A stretch of 64,000 nt of DNA from Alteromonas lipotrueiana (lineage in GTDB: Bacteria; Pseudomonadota; Gammaproteobacteria; Enterobacterales; Alteromonadaceae): assembly GCF_019249245.1 (NCBI RefSeq), contig NZ_JAESDK010000010.1, positions 61,275 through 125,274 of the forward strand, in the 5' to 3' direction. Positions within the stretch are counted from its first letter, which is position 1. Each line of letters begins with the position of its first letter. Shown here piece after piece: positions 1 through 9,935 of the stretch. The notes below the pieces were generated by a model. That model was given only the letters and a program-made list of their open reading frames with translations, was not told the origin of the DNA and did no database searches. Both the position numbers and the translations under genes were made by a program.

Positions 1-1160
1 ATTCGGTCTGTGGCTTCAGCGATACCGTGCTACAAAACGCTGATTTGGTGATAGATGCATTACTAGGTACCGGCATTAATACTTATATTCGCAACGAGTT
101 TGCGCAAATTATTGATGCACTTAATCATCATGACGTACCGGTAGTCAGTGTGGATGTGCCTTCAGGCATTGATGCTAATACTGGACACGCACTGGGTGGC
201 TGTGTTCAGGCAGACATGACGGTGACGCTGGTCGGCATTAAACCCGGCCTGACCACCGGCGTCGGTAAGCAGTCTTGTGGCCAGCTGGTTTATGATGACT
301 TGGGCGTAGGCGAAGCCTTTGCCAAACTGGCCAGGCCCTATGCGACCTGGTTGGATATACGTCAGTTCAGTAGCCTGGGGCCGCGTGATGTACATAGTCA
401 TAAAGGCTCATATGGGCGGTTACTGTGTGTCGGTGGCAACAAAGGCACAGCAGGCGCTATCAGGTTATCTGGTGAAGCAGCACTGCGCAGTGGCGCTGGG
501 ATGGTCCGGGCTTACGTTCACGAAAAATCGATTATTCAGGTAAGTGCCGGGCGTCCCGAGCTAATGGTGACCAGTGAAGGGTTGAGCGATGCGTTGCAGT
601 GGGCAAGTTGTGTGGTTATTGGCCCGGGGTTAGGGCAAGATGAATGGGCGCAGCAAACCTTTACTCAGGTTCTCAAACATTGTCAAAGCGAAGATAAACC
701 GATTGTGCTGGATGCCGATGCATTAAATTTATTAGGTCAGCAAGCCAGTGCGTATACTCTGGAACACAGTATCTTAACGCCGCACGCAGGCGAGGCTGCC
801 AGGCTGCTTGGCGTATCAGTAGACGATGTAGAAAGCGACCGTTTTAATTATGCGAAACAGTGCGCACAGCGTTATCATGCCACGTGTGTATTGAAAGGCG
901 CTGGGACCATTATTGACGATGAAGACTCGGTCGCGGTATGTCGTCATGGTAACCCGGGTATGGCAACCGCCGGTAGCGGTGATGTGTTAAGTGGTATACT
1001 TGGTGCTTTACTTGCACAGGGAATGAGTCTCGATATTGCCAGCCGTTATGGGGTAACCTTACACGCCAAGGCAGGGGATGATTTGGCGGGGCTTTATGGG
1101 CAACGCGGTATGTTGGCCAGCGATTTGTTTGACGCTGTGCGGGCATTGATTAATCAGTAA
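1..1160 (+). CDS. nnr: Bifunctional NAD(P)H-hydrate epimerase / ADP-dependent dehydratase, 5' end outside window
   Basis: This enzyme repairs hydrated NADH and NADPH: the N-terminal YjeF_N domain epimerises R- and S-NAD(P)HX, and the C-terminal ribokinase-like domain dehydrates the S form with ADP. The frame is open to the window edge (first whole codon at base 3), so the amino terminus is missing and about 385 residues are visible. The end of the epimerase domain is recognisable by VSVDVPSGIDANTG. The dehydratase domain carries the GPGLG stretch, VLDADALNLL, LTPHAGE and the signature GNPGMATAGSGDVLSGI that binds ADP. It heads the conserved nnr-tsaE-amiB-mutL order known from E. coli, with tsaE following closely. 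Confidence 0.95.
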   Translation, partial: SVCGFSDTVLQNADLVIDALLGTGINTYIRNEFAQIIDALNHHDVPVVSVDVPSGIDANTGHALGGCVQADMTVTLVGIKPGLTTGVGKQSCGQLVYDDLGVGEAFAKLARPYATWLDIRQFSSLGPRDVHSHKGSYGRLLCVGGNKGTAGAIRLSGEAALRSGAGMVRAYVHEKSIIQVSAGRPELMVTSEGLSDALQWASCVVIGPGLGQDEWAQQTFTQVLKHCQSEDKPIVLDADALNLLGQQASAYTLEHSILTPHAGEAARLLGVSVDDVESDRFNYAKQCAQRYHATCVLKGAGTIIDDEDSVAVCRHGNPGMATAGSGDVLSGILGALLAQGMSLDIASRYGVTLHAKAGDDLAGLYGQRGMLASDLFDAVRALINQ

Positions 1161-1233
1161 TATAGTAGTGTATTGGTCAGCCGCGCAAACTGCTGGCCAA
1201 TATCAGACAATAGCAACAGGCAGTAGCGCATTC

Positions 1234-1737
1234 ATGTCACAGTTTTTATCACAGACACCTCTTAAGGTATCAATATCAAATGAACAACAAACCTGTGAGT
1301 TGGCTCAGCAACTGGCTGTACAGGCGCGCAGTTTTGCCCAACCAGGGTTGGTAATTTATCTTGAAGGTGATTTGGGCGCAGGCAAAACAACCTTTAGCCG
1401 TTACTTTATCCAGGCCCTGGGGCATTCAGGCAATGTGAAAAGTCCAACTTATACGCTCGTTGAACCCTATGAGTTAGAGGGGCTCGATGTGTATCATTTT
1501 GACTTGTACCGGCTAGGCGATCCTGAAGAGCTCGAATTTATGGGAATTCGTGACTACTTTGCTAAAAATACATTATGCGTAATTGAGTGGCCGGGGCAGG
1601 GTGAAGGCTGGCTCTCCCCTGCGGATTTGCATATCTCAATTGAATTGCACCGTGAAAATCGGTTATTTATATTGCACGGCGAATCATTAGCTGGCAAAGC
1701 GCTAATTAATAAGTTAAACCAGCCCCAAGACAGCTAA
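1234..1737 (+). CDS. tsaE: tRNA t6A37 biosynthesis ATPase TsaE
   Basis: TsaE is the ATPase partner of TsaB and TsaD in making N6-threonylcarbamoyladenosine at tRNA position 37. The Walker A loop is seen as LEGDLGAGKTTFSR, followed by the family motifs SPTYTLVEPY, YHFDLYRL and the switch-like IEWPGQG. From the ATG chosen here the product has 167 residues, the usual size; a GTG 66 bases upstream would add 22 residues without family similarity and has no good ribosome site. The gene sits between nnr and amiB as in E. coli. The exact start is uncertain because the Shine-Dalgarno sequence is weak for both choices. Confidence 0.93.
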   Translation: MSQFLSQTPLKVSISNEQQTCELAQQLAVQARSFAQPGLVIYLEGDLGAGKTTFSRYFIQALGHSGNVKSPTYTLVEPYELEGLDVYHFDLYRLGDPEELEFMGIRDYFAKNTLCVIEWPGQGEGWLSPADLHISIELHRENRLFILHGESLAGKALINKLNQPQDS

Positions 1738-1778
1738 TTTAACAACAATAACGACGATTCATCAGGCAAGGGCGAAGT

Positions 1779-3113
1779 ATGGTGCGCTTTTTTTTATTTC
1801 TTACAGTGGTATGGCTGATAGCCACGCCCCTGCATGCGGCGCAAAGTCGTATTCAAAATGTGCGGGTGGCACCTGCGCCCGACAAAACACGGGTAGTGCT
1901 GGATTTACCCAGTGCGCCGCAATTTACGTATTTTACGTTAGCAAACCCGCATCGCGTGGTAATAGACTTAGCCAGTACCAGTGACGAGACAGCGCTGAGC
2001 ATAGACGGAAAAACCGGCTCTTTGCTTAAAAGGGTCCGTTATTCAACGCCTAAAAATCCGCAATCGGCCAGGCTGGTATTAGATTTAACCCGAAAGACTG
2101 ATCCTACGCTTTTTGCCGTGGCTCCTGACGGTGCTTCTGGCCATAGGTTGGTTATTGATTTACCTGATGACAACGCAAACACATCAACACGCCCATCCAA
2201 TGCTGTGCGCATTGACAGTAGCAGTAACACGCGCGACCGCGACATTATTGTCGCAATTGATGCCGGGCACGGTGGTAAAGACCCGGGCTCAGTGGGCCCC
2301 TCAGGTACGTATGAAAAAAATATTACCCTGAGCATTGCAAAAAAACTGGCAGCCTTAATTGACGCTGAGCCCGGTATGCGATCCGTAATGACCCGTAGTG
2401 GTGATTACTATGTGTATCCCACCAAGCGACCAGAAATAGCCCGAGACAAAAAAGCAGATTTGCTTATCTCAATTCATGCCGATGCATTTAGTCAACCCGA
2501 GCCGCGTGGCGGTTCAGTGTGGGTGTTATCAATGCGTCGTGCCGACTCTGAGCTGGGCCGCTGGCTTGAGAAAACCGAGCGTCATTCAGAGCTACTTGGC
2601 GGTGCTGCCGAAGTAATATCAGACAATGCCAGCGAACGTTATTTAGCAGAAACCATCATTGGTTTGTCAATGGACCATTCTATGTCAGCCAGCTATGACC
2701 TGAGCAAAAAGGTCATTGGCGAGATGAAGCAAATTACCCGTTTGCACAAACGCCAGCCCCAGGCAGCCAGTTTTGCAGTACTGACCGCGCCAGATATCCC
2801 TTCCATTTTGGTTGAGGTAGGGTTTATTTCAAATCCGCAGGAAGAAAAAAACCTGTTGTGGGAAACCTTTCGGGAACGTTTGGCCCGATCAATGTTCAAT
2901 GCTACTAAAGATTATTTTAAAGAGGTCCCGCCCGACGGAACCTTATGGGCGGCAAACAAAGAGCGCAACCGCACCCATAAAGTTCGAAGTGGGGAGTCAC
3001 TTTCTTTATTAGCGCAACGTTACAATGTAAAAATAAGCAGCATTCGCGAAGCCAATAACTTACGCACTGATGTTGTACAGGTTGGTCAGGTTCTGACTAT
3101 CCCAAGTACCTGA
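1779..3113 (+). CDS. amiB: Periplasmic N-acetylmuramoyl-L-alanine amidase (AMIN-Amidase_3-LysM)
   Basis: This zinc amidase cuts the peptide from N-acetylmuramic acid during daughter-cell separation and is normally activated by EnvC or NlpD. A signal peptide spans about residues 1-20 (cleavage near LHA-AQS). An AMIN targeting domain follows (about 24-128), then the Amidase_3 domain (about 155-378) with zinc ligands H164 in DAGHGG, E179 and H233 and the catalytic E346 in LVEVGFISN, and a C-terminal LysM domain (about 399-442). At 444 residues it matches E. coli AmiB in length, domain order and gene neighbourhood, which is why AmiB is preferred over AmiC. The ATG lies 41 bases after tsaE. Confidence 0.94.
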   Translation: MVRFFLFLTVVWLIATPLHAAQSRIQNVRVAPAPDKTRVVLDLPSAPQFTYFTLANPHRVVIDLASTSDETALSIDGKTGSLLKRVRYSTPKNPQSARLVLDLTRKTDPTLFAVAPDGASGHRLVIDLPDDNANTSTRPSNAVRIDSSSNTRDRDIIVAIDAGHGGKDPGSVGPSGTYEKNITLSIAKKLAALIDAEPGMRSVMTRSGDYYVYPTKRPEIARDKKADLLISIHADAFSQPEPRGGSVWVLSMRRADSELGRWLEKTERHSELLGGAAEVISDNASERYLAETIIGLSMDHSMSASYDLSKKVIGEMKQITRLHKRQPQAASFAVLTAPDIPSILVEVGFISNPQEEKNLLWETFRERLARSMFNATKDYFKEVPPDGTLWAANKERNRTHKVRSGESLSLLAQRYNVKISSIREANNLRTDVVQVGQVLTIPST

Positions 3114-3140
3114 GATACTCGAAAAAACGGATATTCTATT

Positions 3141-4955
3141 TTGCCTATACAATTGCTGCCACCACAACTGGCGAACCAGATTGCCGCGGGAGAGGTGGTC
3201 GAACGCCCAGCCTCGGTCGTTAAAGAGCTGGTAGAAAACAGTCTGGATGCCGGCGCTACGCGAATTGAGCTGGAAATTGAGCGCGGCGGGCATAAGCGCA
3301 TCAAATTGAAAGACAATGGAAATGGCATTGCCAAAGATGAGCTACAGTTGGCGTTAAGTCGCCACGCCACCAGCAAAATTGCCACGTTGGACGATCTTGA
3401 GAAAATTCTATCATTAGGGTTTCGGGGCGAAGCTCTGGCCAGTATCAGCTCGGTAAGCCGGCTGACCCTAACCTCTAAGCCTAAAGCCCAGCCTGAAGCG
3501 TGGCAGGCGTGTTGTGAAGGACGTGAAATGCAGGTGTCGGTCACCCCGGCCGCGCACCCCGATGGTACCACCATTGATGTTGCCGATTTGTTTTACAATA
3601 CCCCCGCGCGGCGCAAATTTTTACGAACCGAAAAAACCGAATTTCAACATATCGAGGATGTATTACGGCGTATTGCGTTAAGTCATCCAACCGTGAGTTT
3701 TACGCTAAAGCACAATGGTAAAACCATAAAACGCTATACAGTGTCAGGTCACCAACCGCACCGTCAGCGTATCGCCCAGGTGGTAGGGCAAAAATTTGTG
3801 GATAACGCCATCCATGTTGAGCTTGATTACCAGGGAATGGCGGTTGAAGCCTATCTGGGGAACGACCAGGTAATGCGCAGCAGTAACGACTGTCAGTTTT
3901 CGTTTGTTAACGGCCGGGGCATGCGTGACAAGCTAATTTTACATGCTATTCGACAGGCTTATGAAACGGTTTATGCGTCTCATGAACAACCTGCTTTTGT
4001 GTTTTATCTTACGGTTGAGCCCAAGGAGGTCGATGTTAATGTGCATCCGGCAAAACATGAGGTCCGCTTTCAGCAAAGTCGGTTAGTTCATGACTTTATC
4101 GTGAAAACGGTAGCCGATGCATTGATGCCTTCCGAGCAGGGCCATTATAGCGAAGAGCCTGAGCATGATTATATTCGGCCTTTATCTTCAACGGCCAATG
4201 AACCGTCTTTTCGCCGCGACACTTTCACCGAACCACATACGGCAGCGCAGCCCGAACCGTCTAATTTCGGGTCACGTGACTTTAAAGTGGGACATAACCC
4301 CGGGGCGGGTAGCGGGTTGTCGGGTTCTTTTGGCCGAAGTAGGGGCGCTGGAAGGATGTCATCACGTAAGCCGGCGGTTAGCGAAACCTATCAGGCTCAG
4401 TATAACCAGTTGATGAATACGCCCAATGCTGATGAGAATGACCCGTCGTTTCAGTTTTCTATGCTTTCAGTGTCCCCACACCATCGACTGATTAGCCAGT
4501 GTGAGCAGGTCTGGCTGTTAAGTGTCGATGATCTTTTAATGCCATGGTGGCAATCTCTGCTAAACGTTGAAAGCACTTCACAACCGTTACTTATGCCGGT
4601 CGCCATCGAAAACAGGCAGGTTTTCGAGTCTACGATTAGCTTGCTTAACGAACTTGGGTTTGTGATTAACCGGGCGGCGGGCAAAGTACGGTTACAGCAG
4701 GTACCGGCGGGTAGCCGTCATTTGCCCTGGGTGGCGTTGTTTCCGGCAATAATGTCAGTCGATGCTACCCAAAAAGAAGCCTTAGCCCGAAAGTTGGCTA
4801 ACCTGTCGATAGATTGGCCCGCGTCTGTTTTTGAATTAATCTGGCAATGGTTTGATGTTCAGGCGCAGGCAAAACGCTGGGCTTGGATTCAGGAGTTTGG
4901 TAAAGTGCGCACGCTGGAAAGTTTGGTACAACAGTGGGACAACCCTGATGTCTGA
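3141..4955 (+). CDS. mutL: DNA mismatch repair protein MutL
   Basis: MutL couples MutS mismatch recognition to strand incision and unwinding. The GHKL ATPase domain occupies about residues 1-330, with [12 protein letters not shown], catalytic E29 and N33 in [23 protein letters not shown] and GFRGEAL. A Ser/Gly-rich linker (about 345-430) leads to the C-terminal dimerisation domain. The TTG start is supported because the encoded MPIQ..PPQLANQ begins exactly as E. coli MutL does. No DQHAxxExxxxE endonuclease motif is present, consistent with a MutH-dependent system. The stop codon overlaps the miaA start by eight bases, so the two are probably translationally coupled. Confidence 0.97.
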   Translation: MPIQLLPPQLANQIAAGEVVERPASVVKELVENSLDAGATRIELEIERGGHKRIKLKDNGNGIAKDELQLALSRHATSKIATLDDLEKILSLGFRGEALASISSVSRLTLTSKPKAQPEAWQACCEGREMQVSVTPAAHPDGTTIDVADLFYNTPARRKFLRTEKTEFQHIEDVLRRIALSHPTVSFTLKHNGKTIKRYTVSGHQPHRQRIAQVVGQKFVDNAIHVELDYQGMAVEAYLGNDQVMRSSNDCQFSFVNGRGMRDKLILHAIRQAYETVYASHEQPAFVFYLTVEPKEVDVNVHPAKHEVRFQQSRLVHDFIVKTVADALMPSEQGHYSEEPEHDYIRPLSSTANEPSFRRDTFTEPHTAAQPEPSNFGSRDFKVGHNPGAGSGLSGSFGRSRGAGRMSSRKPAVSETYQAQYNQLMNTPNADENDPSFQFSMLSVSPHHRLISQCEQVWLLSVDDLLMPWWQSLLNVESTSQPLLMPVAIENRQVFESTISLLNELGFVINRAAGKVRLQQVPAGSRHLPWVALFPAIMSVDATQKEALARKLANLSIDWPASVFELIWQWFDVQAQAKRWAWIQEFGKVRTLESLVQQWDNPDV

Positions 4956-5883
4956 GAACAACACACAAGCTTTGCCCGTGGTGGCCATTATGGGGCCAAC
5001 AGCGTCAGGTAAAACCGGGCTGGCTTTAGAGCTTGCAGCCGCAAGACCCTGTGAAATTATCAGTGTCGATTCGGCGTTAGTCTATACTGGTATGAATATC
5101 GGAACCGCTAAGCCTACAAAAGCCGAGCAAGCTATCGCGAAGCATTGGCTTATTGATATACTTGACCCGACCCAAAGCTATTCTGTTGCCCAGTTTTGTC
5201 GCGATACGATTGTACTTATTGAACAAATTCATCAACGCGGTCACATACCCATTTTGGTGGGTGGCACAATGATGTATTTTAATGCCTTGATAAACGGAAT
5301 TTCGCCCTTACCTAAGTCTGACGAAACAATTCGGGCCGATATAGCACAACAGGCACAGACTCACGGGTGGGAAGCATTGCACAGGGAGTTGTCAGACATT
5401 GACCCCGTTAGTGCAAAGCGCATTCATCCTAATGATCCACAGCGTCTTAGCCGGGCCCTTGAAGTGTATCGTAGCTCGGGTAAATCACTGACTGACTGGC
5501 AGCAGCAAAAGGGTCCGGCATGTCCGTATGCGATAACCCAGTTTGCTATTGCGCCGGCCGAACGTTCGCAATTACACGCCCGTATCGCCGAGCGTTTCGA
5601 TATTATGCTAAAAAATGGTCTTGTAAGCGAAGTAGAAAAATTGCATAAGCGAGGTGATCTTCATGAAGATTTACCCGCTATACGATCAGTAGGATACCGA
5701 CAAGTTTGGCAGTATCTGGAAGGCGAGTTGTCTTTTGCGCAAATGCGCGAAAAAGGCATTATTGCAACCCGACAGCTGGCCAAACGTCAAATGACCTGGC
5801 TTAGAGGTTGGCCAGAAGTTATTTGGCTAGACACATTTGCTAACGATAATTTGGCCAAAATATTGGCAAAAATCACACCCTGA
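4948..5883 (+). CDS. miaA: tRNA dimethylallyltransferase MiaA
   Basis: MiaA transfers a dimethylallyl group to A37 of tRNAs that read codons starting with U, giving i6A. The P-loop GPTASGKT lies at residues 16-23, followed by the [16 protein letters not shown] segment, the [10 protein letters not shown] motif and the C-terminal [15 protein letters not shown] and [14 protein letters not shown] motifs, all typical of the family. The start is the ATG inside the end of mutL (overlap ATGTCTGA), giving 311 residues; a longer frame within mutL has no family similarity. It is followed by hfq, as in E. coli. Confidence 0.97.
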   Translation: MSENNTQALPVVAIMGPTASGKTGLALELAAARPCEIISVDSALVYTGMNIGTAKPTKAEQAIAKHWLIDILDPTQSYSVAQFCRDTIVLIEQIHQRGHIPILVGGTMMYFNALINGISPLPKSDETIRADIAQQAQTHGWEALHRELSDIDPVSAKRIHPNDPQRLSRALEVYRSSGKSLTDWQQQKGPACPYAITQFAIAPAERSQLHARIAERFDIMLKNGLVSEVEKLHKRGDLHEDLPAIRSVGYRQVWQYLEGELSFAQMREKGIIATRQLAKRQMTWLRGWPEVIWLDTFANDNLAKILAKITP

Positions 5884-5961
5884 TTAAGGAGTGTGGTATA
5901 CATTAAGCATAGTGACCGTATTATGCGTGTCACATCAATAATAAAAAATTAAGGATTTCAG

Positions 5962-6216
5962 ATGGCTAAAGGGCAATCTCTACAAGACCCGTTTTTGAAT
6001 GCGTTACGTAAAGAACGTATTCCGGTATCAATTTATCTGGTTAATGGTATTAAGCTTCAGGGCCAGGTTGAGTCATTTGACCAGTTCGTGATTTTACTTA
6101 AAAACACCGTGAGCCAGATGGTATACAAACATGCTATTTCAACCGTAGTACCGGCACGGGCCATTACTATGCCTAGTGCAACCCAAGGAGATGCAGACAA
6201 TACTAACACTGACTAA
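5962..6216 (+). CDS. hfq: RNA chaperone Hfq
   Basis: Hfq forms a hexameric Sm-like ring that pairs small RNAs with target mRNAs. The 84-residue product starts with the near-invariant [20 protein letters not shown], followed by the Sm1 region and the Sm2 signature [12 protein letters not shown]. The C-terminal tail is short and acidic (ends in DADNTNTD), shorter than the E. coli protein of 102 residues. An AAGGA ribosome site precedes the ATG. The 78 bases between miaA and hfq may hold its own promoter, but no clear consensus was seen. Confidence 0.98.
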   Translation: MAKGQSLQDPFLNALRKERIPVSIYLVNGIKLQGQVESFDQFVILLKNTVSQMVYKHAISTVVPARAITMPSATQGDADNTNTD

Positions 6217-6233
6217 TTTAAAAGGTAATTCGC

Positions 6234-7523
6234 TTGTTTGACCGTTATGAAGCCGGTGAACGGGCTGTCCTTGTTCATATCAATTTTACTGACGAGAATA
6301 CCAAAGAAGAACTTGCAGAACTTGAACTGTTGGTAAATTCTGCAGGTGTGGATGCGGTTGAAGTCCTTACCACATCTCGGAATTCTCCCCATGCAAAATA
6401 CTTTGTGGGTTCAGGAAAAGCCGAAGAAATTGCTGCTGCAGTCAATGCGCACGAAGCGAATGTGGTTATCTTTAATCATTCGCTGTCACCGTCGCAAGAG
6501 CGCAATTTAGAGGCAATCTGCAAGTGCCGGGTGCTAGACAGAACCGGCCTGATACTGGATATTTTTGCGCAGCGCGCCCGTACCCATGAAGGGAAACTAC
6601 AGGTAGAGCTAGCGCAGCTTCGTCACATTTCAACCCGACTTATCCGGGGCTGGACTCACCTTGAGCGCCAAAAAGGCGGCATAGGCCTGCGTGGGCCGGG
6701 TGAAACACAACTAGAAACTGACCGTCGTTTGTTGCGCGGACGCATCAAAACAATATTAAAACGGTTAGAAAAAGTTCAGAAACAGCGTGAGCAGGGTCGC
6801 CGGTCACGCAAACGTGCTGAGATTCCTACGGTTTCGCTGGTGGGGTATACCAATGCGGGTAAGTCGACCTTATTTAACCAAATTACCGACTCGCATGTAT
6901 ACGCTGCTGACCAGTTGTTTGCTACCCTGGACCCAACATTGCGAAAAATAGAATTGCAAGATGTAGGCGAAGCTATTTTAGCCGACACGGTTGGGTTTAT
7001 ACGACACCTTCCACACGACCTGGTGGCGGCATTTAAGGCAACACTTCAGGAAACTCAGGAAGCAGATATTTTGCTACATGTTGTCGATGTATCAGACGCT
7101 CGTTACCGTGAAACGATGGATGAGGTCAACGATGTGCTTGATGAGATTGATGCGAGTGATATTCCTCAGTTAATCATCTGTAATAAGATAGATAATCTTG
7201 AGGGTGTTGAACCTCGTATTGAACGCAATGACGAAGGACGGCCGTTACGGGTTTGGCTTTCTGCGCATACCGGGCAGGGCGCTGAATTACTTAGTGAGGC
7301 ACTGACCGATTGTCTGGCAAAAAATATGGTAAGTTATACTTTGCGCATTCCTCCCGCGCAAAGTCAGCTTCGTGGTGTATTATTTGACCTTAATTGCATC
7401 TCACAAGAATCGTATGCTGAAGATGGCGATTGGGTGGTAGATGTAAAAATGCCGGCAGCCGACTGGAATCGTCTTGAAAAACGACTCGATAATGGTCTAT
7501 CTGAATTTGTAGTGCACCACTGA
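6234..7523 (+). CDS. hflX: Ribosome-splitting GTPase HflX
   Basis: HflX is a ribosome-associated GTPase that splits stalled ribosomes under stress. The N-terminal HflX domain and coiled-coil linker (about 165-190, rich in Lys, Arg and Gln) precede the G domain with G1 GYTNAGKS at 204-211, DTVGF at 251-255 and NKID at 317-320. Translation starts at TTG, 17 bases after hfq, with an AAAGG ribosome site; the encoded MFDRYEAGE agrees with the E. coli start. The 429 residues match the family length. Co-transcription with hfq and hflKC is likely from the tight spacing. Confidence 0.96.
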   Translation: MFDRYEAGERAVLVHINFTDENTKEELAELELLVNSAGVDAVEVLTTSRNSPHAKYFVGSGKAEEIAAAVNAHEANVVIFNHSLSPSQERNLEAICKCRVLDRTGLILDIFAQRARTHEGKLQVELAQLRHISTRLIRGWTHLERQKGGIGLRGPGETQLETDRRLLRGRIKTILKRLEKVQKQREQGRRSRKRAEIPTVSLVGYTNAGKSTLFNQITDSHVYAADQLFATLDPTLRKIELQDVGEAILADTVGFIRHLPHDLVAAFKATLQETQEADILLHVVDVSDARYRETMDEVNDVLDEIDASDIPQLIICNKIDNLEGVEPRIERNDEGRPLRVWLSAHTGQGAELLSEALTDCLAKNMVSYTLRIPPAQSQLRGVLFDLNCISQESYAEDGDWVVDVKMPAADWNRLEKRLDNGLSEFVVHH

Positions 7524-7597
7524 ACTTGTGGTACAAGGTAGTTCAGCACGCAAATTTTAAGTACACTAAATTAATAACCACTTTACGGAGTATTAGC

Positions 7598-8755
7598 ATG
7601 GCTTGGAATGAGCCGGGTGGCAACAAGAACGATGACCCCTGGAAAAACCGTGACAAACGTGACCAGGGACCACCTGATCTGGACGATGTGTTTAAAAACC
7701 TGTTCGGCAAATTCAGTAAGATGGGCGGCGGCAATGGCGGCGGCTCAGGAAAAAGCATGGGCAAACTGGGCGTAGGCCTGCTGGTTGGCTTATTGGTTGT
7801 TATCTGGTTTGTTAGCGGATTTTATACAATTAAAGAAGCAGAACGTGGCGTGGTATTACGCTTTGGTGAACTTTATACCGAGGTTGACCCTGGTTTGCGC
7901 TGGAAGCCCACTTTTATTGATACGGTAATCCCGGTCGATGTTCAGTCTATTCGCGACCTGGACACCTCGGGCTCAATGCTGACCGAAGACGAAAATGTGG
8001 TGCGGGTGCAAATGGAGATGCAGTATCGCGTCTTTGACCCATATCGCTGGAATTTTTCGGTGATTAATCCTGAGTCAACGTTAAGCCAGGCCTTAGACAG
8101 CGCGATACGTTATGTTGTTGGCCATTCAGAAATGGATGATGTGCTAACAGACGGTCGTGAAGTCACCCGACAACGTGTATGGGAAGAGCTTCAATCTATT
8201 TTAGAACCTTACGACATGGGCGTATCTATTATTGATATGAACTTTCGTGATGCGCGTCCTCCTGAGGAAGTTAAAGATGCGTTTGATGATGCCATTTCTG
8301 CTCAGGAAGATGAACAGCGTTTTATTCGTGAAGCTGAAGCCTATGCGCGAGAAATTGAACCCCGTGCCCGAGGCCGTGCAAATCGTCTGAACGAAGAAGC
8401 CCAGGCGTATAAAGAGCAGGTAATTCTGGAAGCACAGGGTGAAATTGCCCGCTTTGAAGAATTATTACCTCAATATGAAAGTGCACCTGAGGTTACCCGC
8501 GACCGAATCTATATTGAAACCATGGAAACTGTATTTGGTAATACCAGTAAAATTCTGGTGGATACCAAAAATGGTAACAACATGATGTATCTGCCGCTGG
8601 ATAAAATTATGGAGCGCCGTAATTCGTCAACGCGTAACGCAAAAGATATGTTGCCTGATTTACGTTCACTTGACTCTTCAAACAATCAACAAAATTCAAA
8701 CACCGGTAATAACCCTAGGGTTCGTGATAGCCGCTTTAACAATGGAGGACAATAA
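7598..8755 (+). CDS. hflK: FtsH protease modulator HflK (SPFH membrane protein)
   Basis: HflK assembles with HflC into the large periplasmic cage around the FtsH protease in the inner membrane. The protein starts MAWNEPG, has a Gly- and charge-rich cytosolic head with RDQGPPDLDD, one membrane segment at about 57-77, and then an SPFH/band-7 domain. The ATG with ACGGAG upstream gives 385 residues; an earlier in-frame start would add 24 residues with no resemblance to the family. hflC follows after three bases, preceded by GGAGG at the end of hflK, so coupling is expected. Confidence 0.96.
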   Translation: MAWNEPGGNKNDDPWKNRDKRDQGPPDLDDVFKNLFGKFSKMGGGNGGGSGKSMGKLGVGLLVGLLVVIWFVSGFYTIKEAERGVVLRFGELYTEVDPGLRWKPTFIDTVIPVDVQSIRDLDTSGSMLTEDENVVRVQMEMQYRVFDPYRWNFSVINPESTLSQALDSAIRYVVGHSEMDDVLTDGREVTRQRVWEELQSILEPYDMGVSIIDMNFRDARPPEEVKDAFDDAISAQEDEQRFIREAEAYAREIEPRARGRANRLNEEAQAYKEQVILEAQGEIARFEELLPQYESAPEVTRDRIYIETMETVFGNTSKILVDTKNGNNMMYLPLDKIMERRNSSTRNAKDMLPDLRSLDSSNNQQNSNTGNNPRVRDSRFNNGGQ

Positions 8756-8758
8756 CGC

Positions 8759-9649
8759 ATGAAGAATTTGCTGGTAATTGTGCTTATTCTAATCGTCGCG
8801 CTAGCGTCAGGTTCGTTGTTTGTAGTGCGCGAAGGCGAACGTTCGATTGTTATTCAGTTTGGTAAAGTGCAGCGTGATGATGCGACGGGCGATACCAAAG
8901 TATTTGAACCTGGCTTACATTTTAAACTGCCTTTTATCGACTCGGTAAAAACGTTGGATGCACGCATTCAAACTTTAGATGATGCGCCAGATCGGTTTGT
9001 AACCTCTGAGAAAAAAGACTTAATTGTTGATTCTTATGTGAAGTGGAAAATTGATGATTTTGCCCGTTACTATCTTTCTACAGGTGGTAATAAAATGCAG
9101 GCCGAGGCGCTGCTTAAGCAAAAAGTTAATAATGGATTACGGTCTGAGTTTGGTACCCGTACTATACGTCAAATTGTTTCGGGTGAGCGTTCTGCGCTTA
9201 TGAATCAGGCCATGGAACAAGCTTCAACGTCGTCTGATGAGTTGGGTATTGAGATTGTTGATGTACGCGTTAAACAGATCAATCTTCCAACTGAGGTGAG
9301 TAACTCTATTTTCCAACGGATGCGCGCAGAACGTGCCGCAGTGGCACGTGAACACCGCTCTGAGGGTCAGGAACAAGCTGAGGTTATTCGCGCCGATATT
9401 GATGCAAAGGTCACAGTAATGCTGGCCGATGCTAAGCGTAATGCGCGTCAGGTACGCGGTGAAGGGGATGCATCGGCAGCTCAGATTTATGCCTCTGCTT
9501 ACTCTCAAAACGCAGATTTTTATCGCTTCTTACGCAGTATGGATGCTTATCGGACAAGCTTCGATAGCAAACAAGACATATTGGTGGTAGAACCCGATTC
9601 TGAGTTCTTCCGTTATATGAACGATAAAACAGGCAATAGTGGTAATTAA
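8759..9649 (+). CDS. hflC: FtsH protease modulator HflC (SPFH membrane protein)
   Basis: HflC is the partner of HflK in the FtsH-regulating complex. A single N-terminal membrane segment (about 4-23) is followed by VREGERSIVIQFGKV and the SPFH domain, then a long helical region with the ERAAVAREHRSEGQEQAE heptad pattern typical of the family. The 296 residues are somewhat fewer than in E. coli HflC (334). The gene ends the supercluster and is followed by a strong factor-independent terminator. Confidence 0.95.
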   Translation: MKNLLVIVLILIVALASGSLFVVREGERSIVIQFGKVQRDDATGDTKVFEPGLHFKLPFIDSVKTLDARIQTLDDAPDRFVTSEKKDLIVDSYVKWKIDDFARYYLSTGGNKMQAEALLKQKVNNGLRSEFGTRTIRQIVSGERSALMNQAMEQASTSSDELGIEIVDVRVKQINLPTEVSNSIFQRMRAERAAVAREHRSEGQEQAEVIRADIDAKVTVMLADAKRNARQVRGEGDASAAQIYASAYSQNADFYRFLRSMDAYRTSFDSKQDILVVEPDSEFFRYMNDKTGNSGN

Positions 9650-9670
9650 ACAACTATAGCGTGTTGCATA

Positions 9671-9695
9671 AGCCAGCCTACGGGCTGGCTTTTTT
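9671..9695 (+). terminator. Rho-independent terminator after hflC
   Basis: An eight-base-pair stem AGCCAGCC / GGCTGGCT closes a TACG tetraloop and is followed at once by five T residues. It lies 21 bases after the hflC stop and ends the nnr-hflC cluster. Confidence 0.93.
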
Positions 9696-9935
9696 ATGCC
9701 TTTAAAAGATAAAACGCAGTGATGCTCAAGGTGGAGCTTGTCCGAATAAACCCAATAACGTACGGCTTTATGCCGCTACCTGGTTGAAAAGTAATCGTTT
9801 GATAACGTTTTATTCACAATGTGTGCGTTAAGGACCGGCTTAGGCTACAATCGCTGCCGTTAAAAGATCAACTTAGCTAGGCAAAAGCTGCATTCAGGCT
9901 GCCAGCATTATGAATTATTAGTTAGAGGTATTAGT

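Noticed and set aside
3086..3574. 162-codon antisense frame over mutL
   Set aside because: Lies opposite a strongly conserved gene, with composition explained by the mutL codons; no independent signals.
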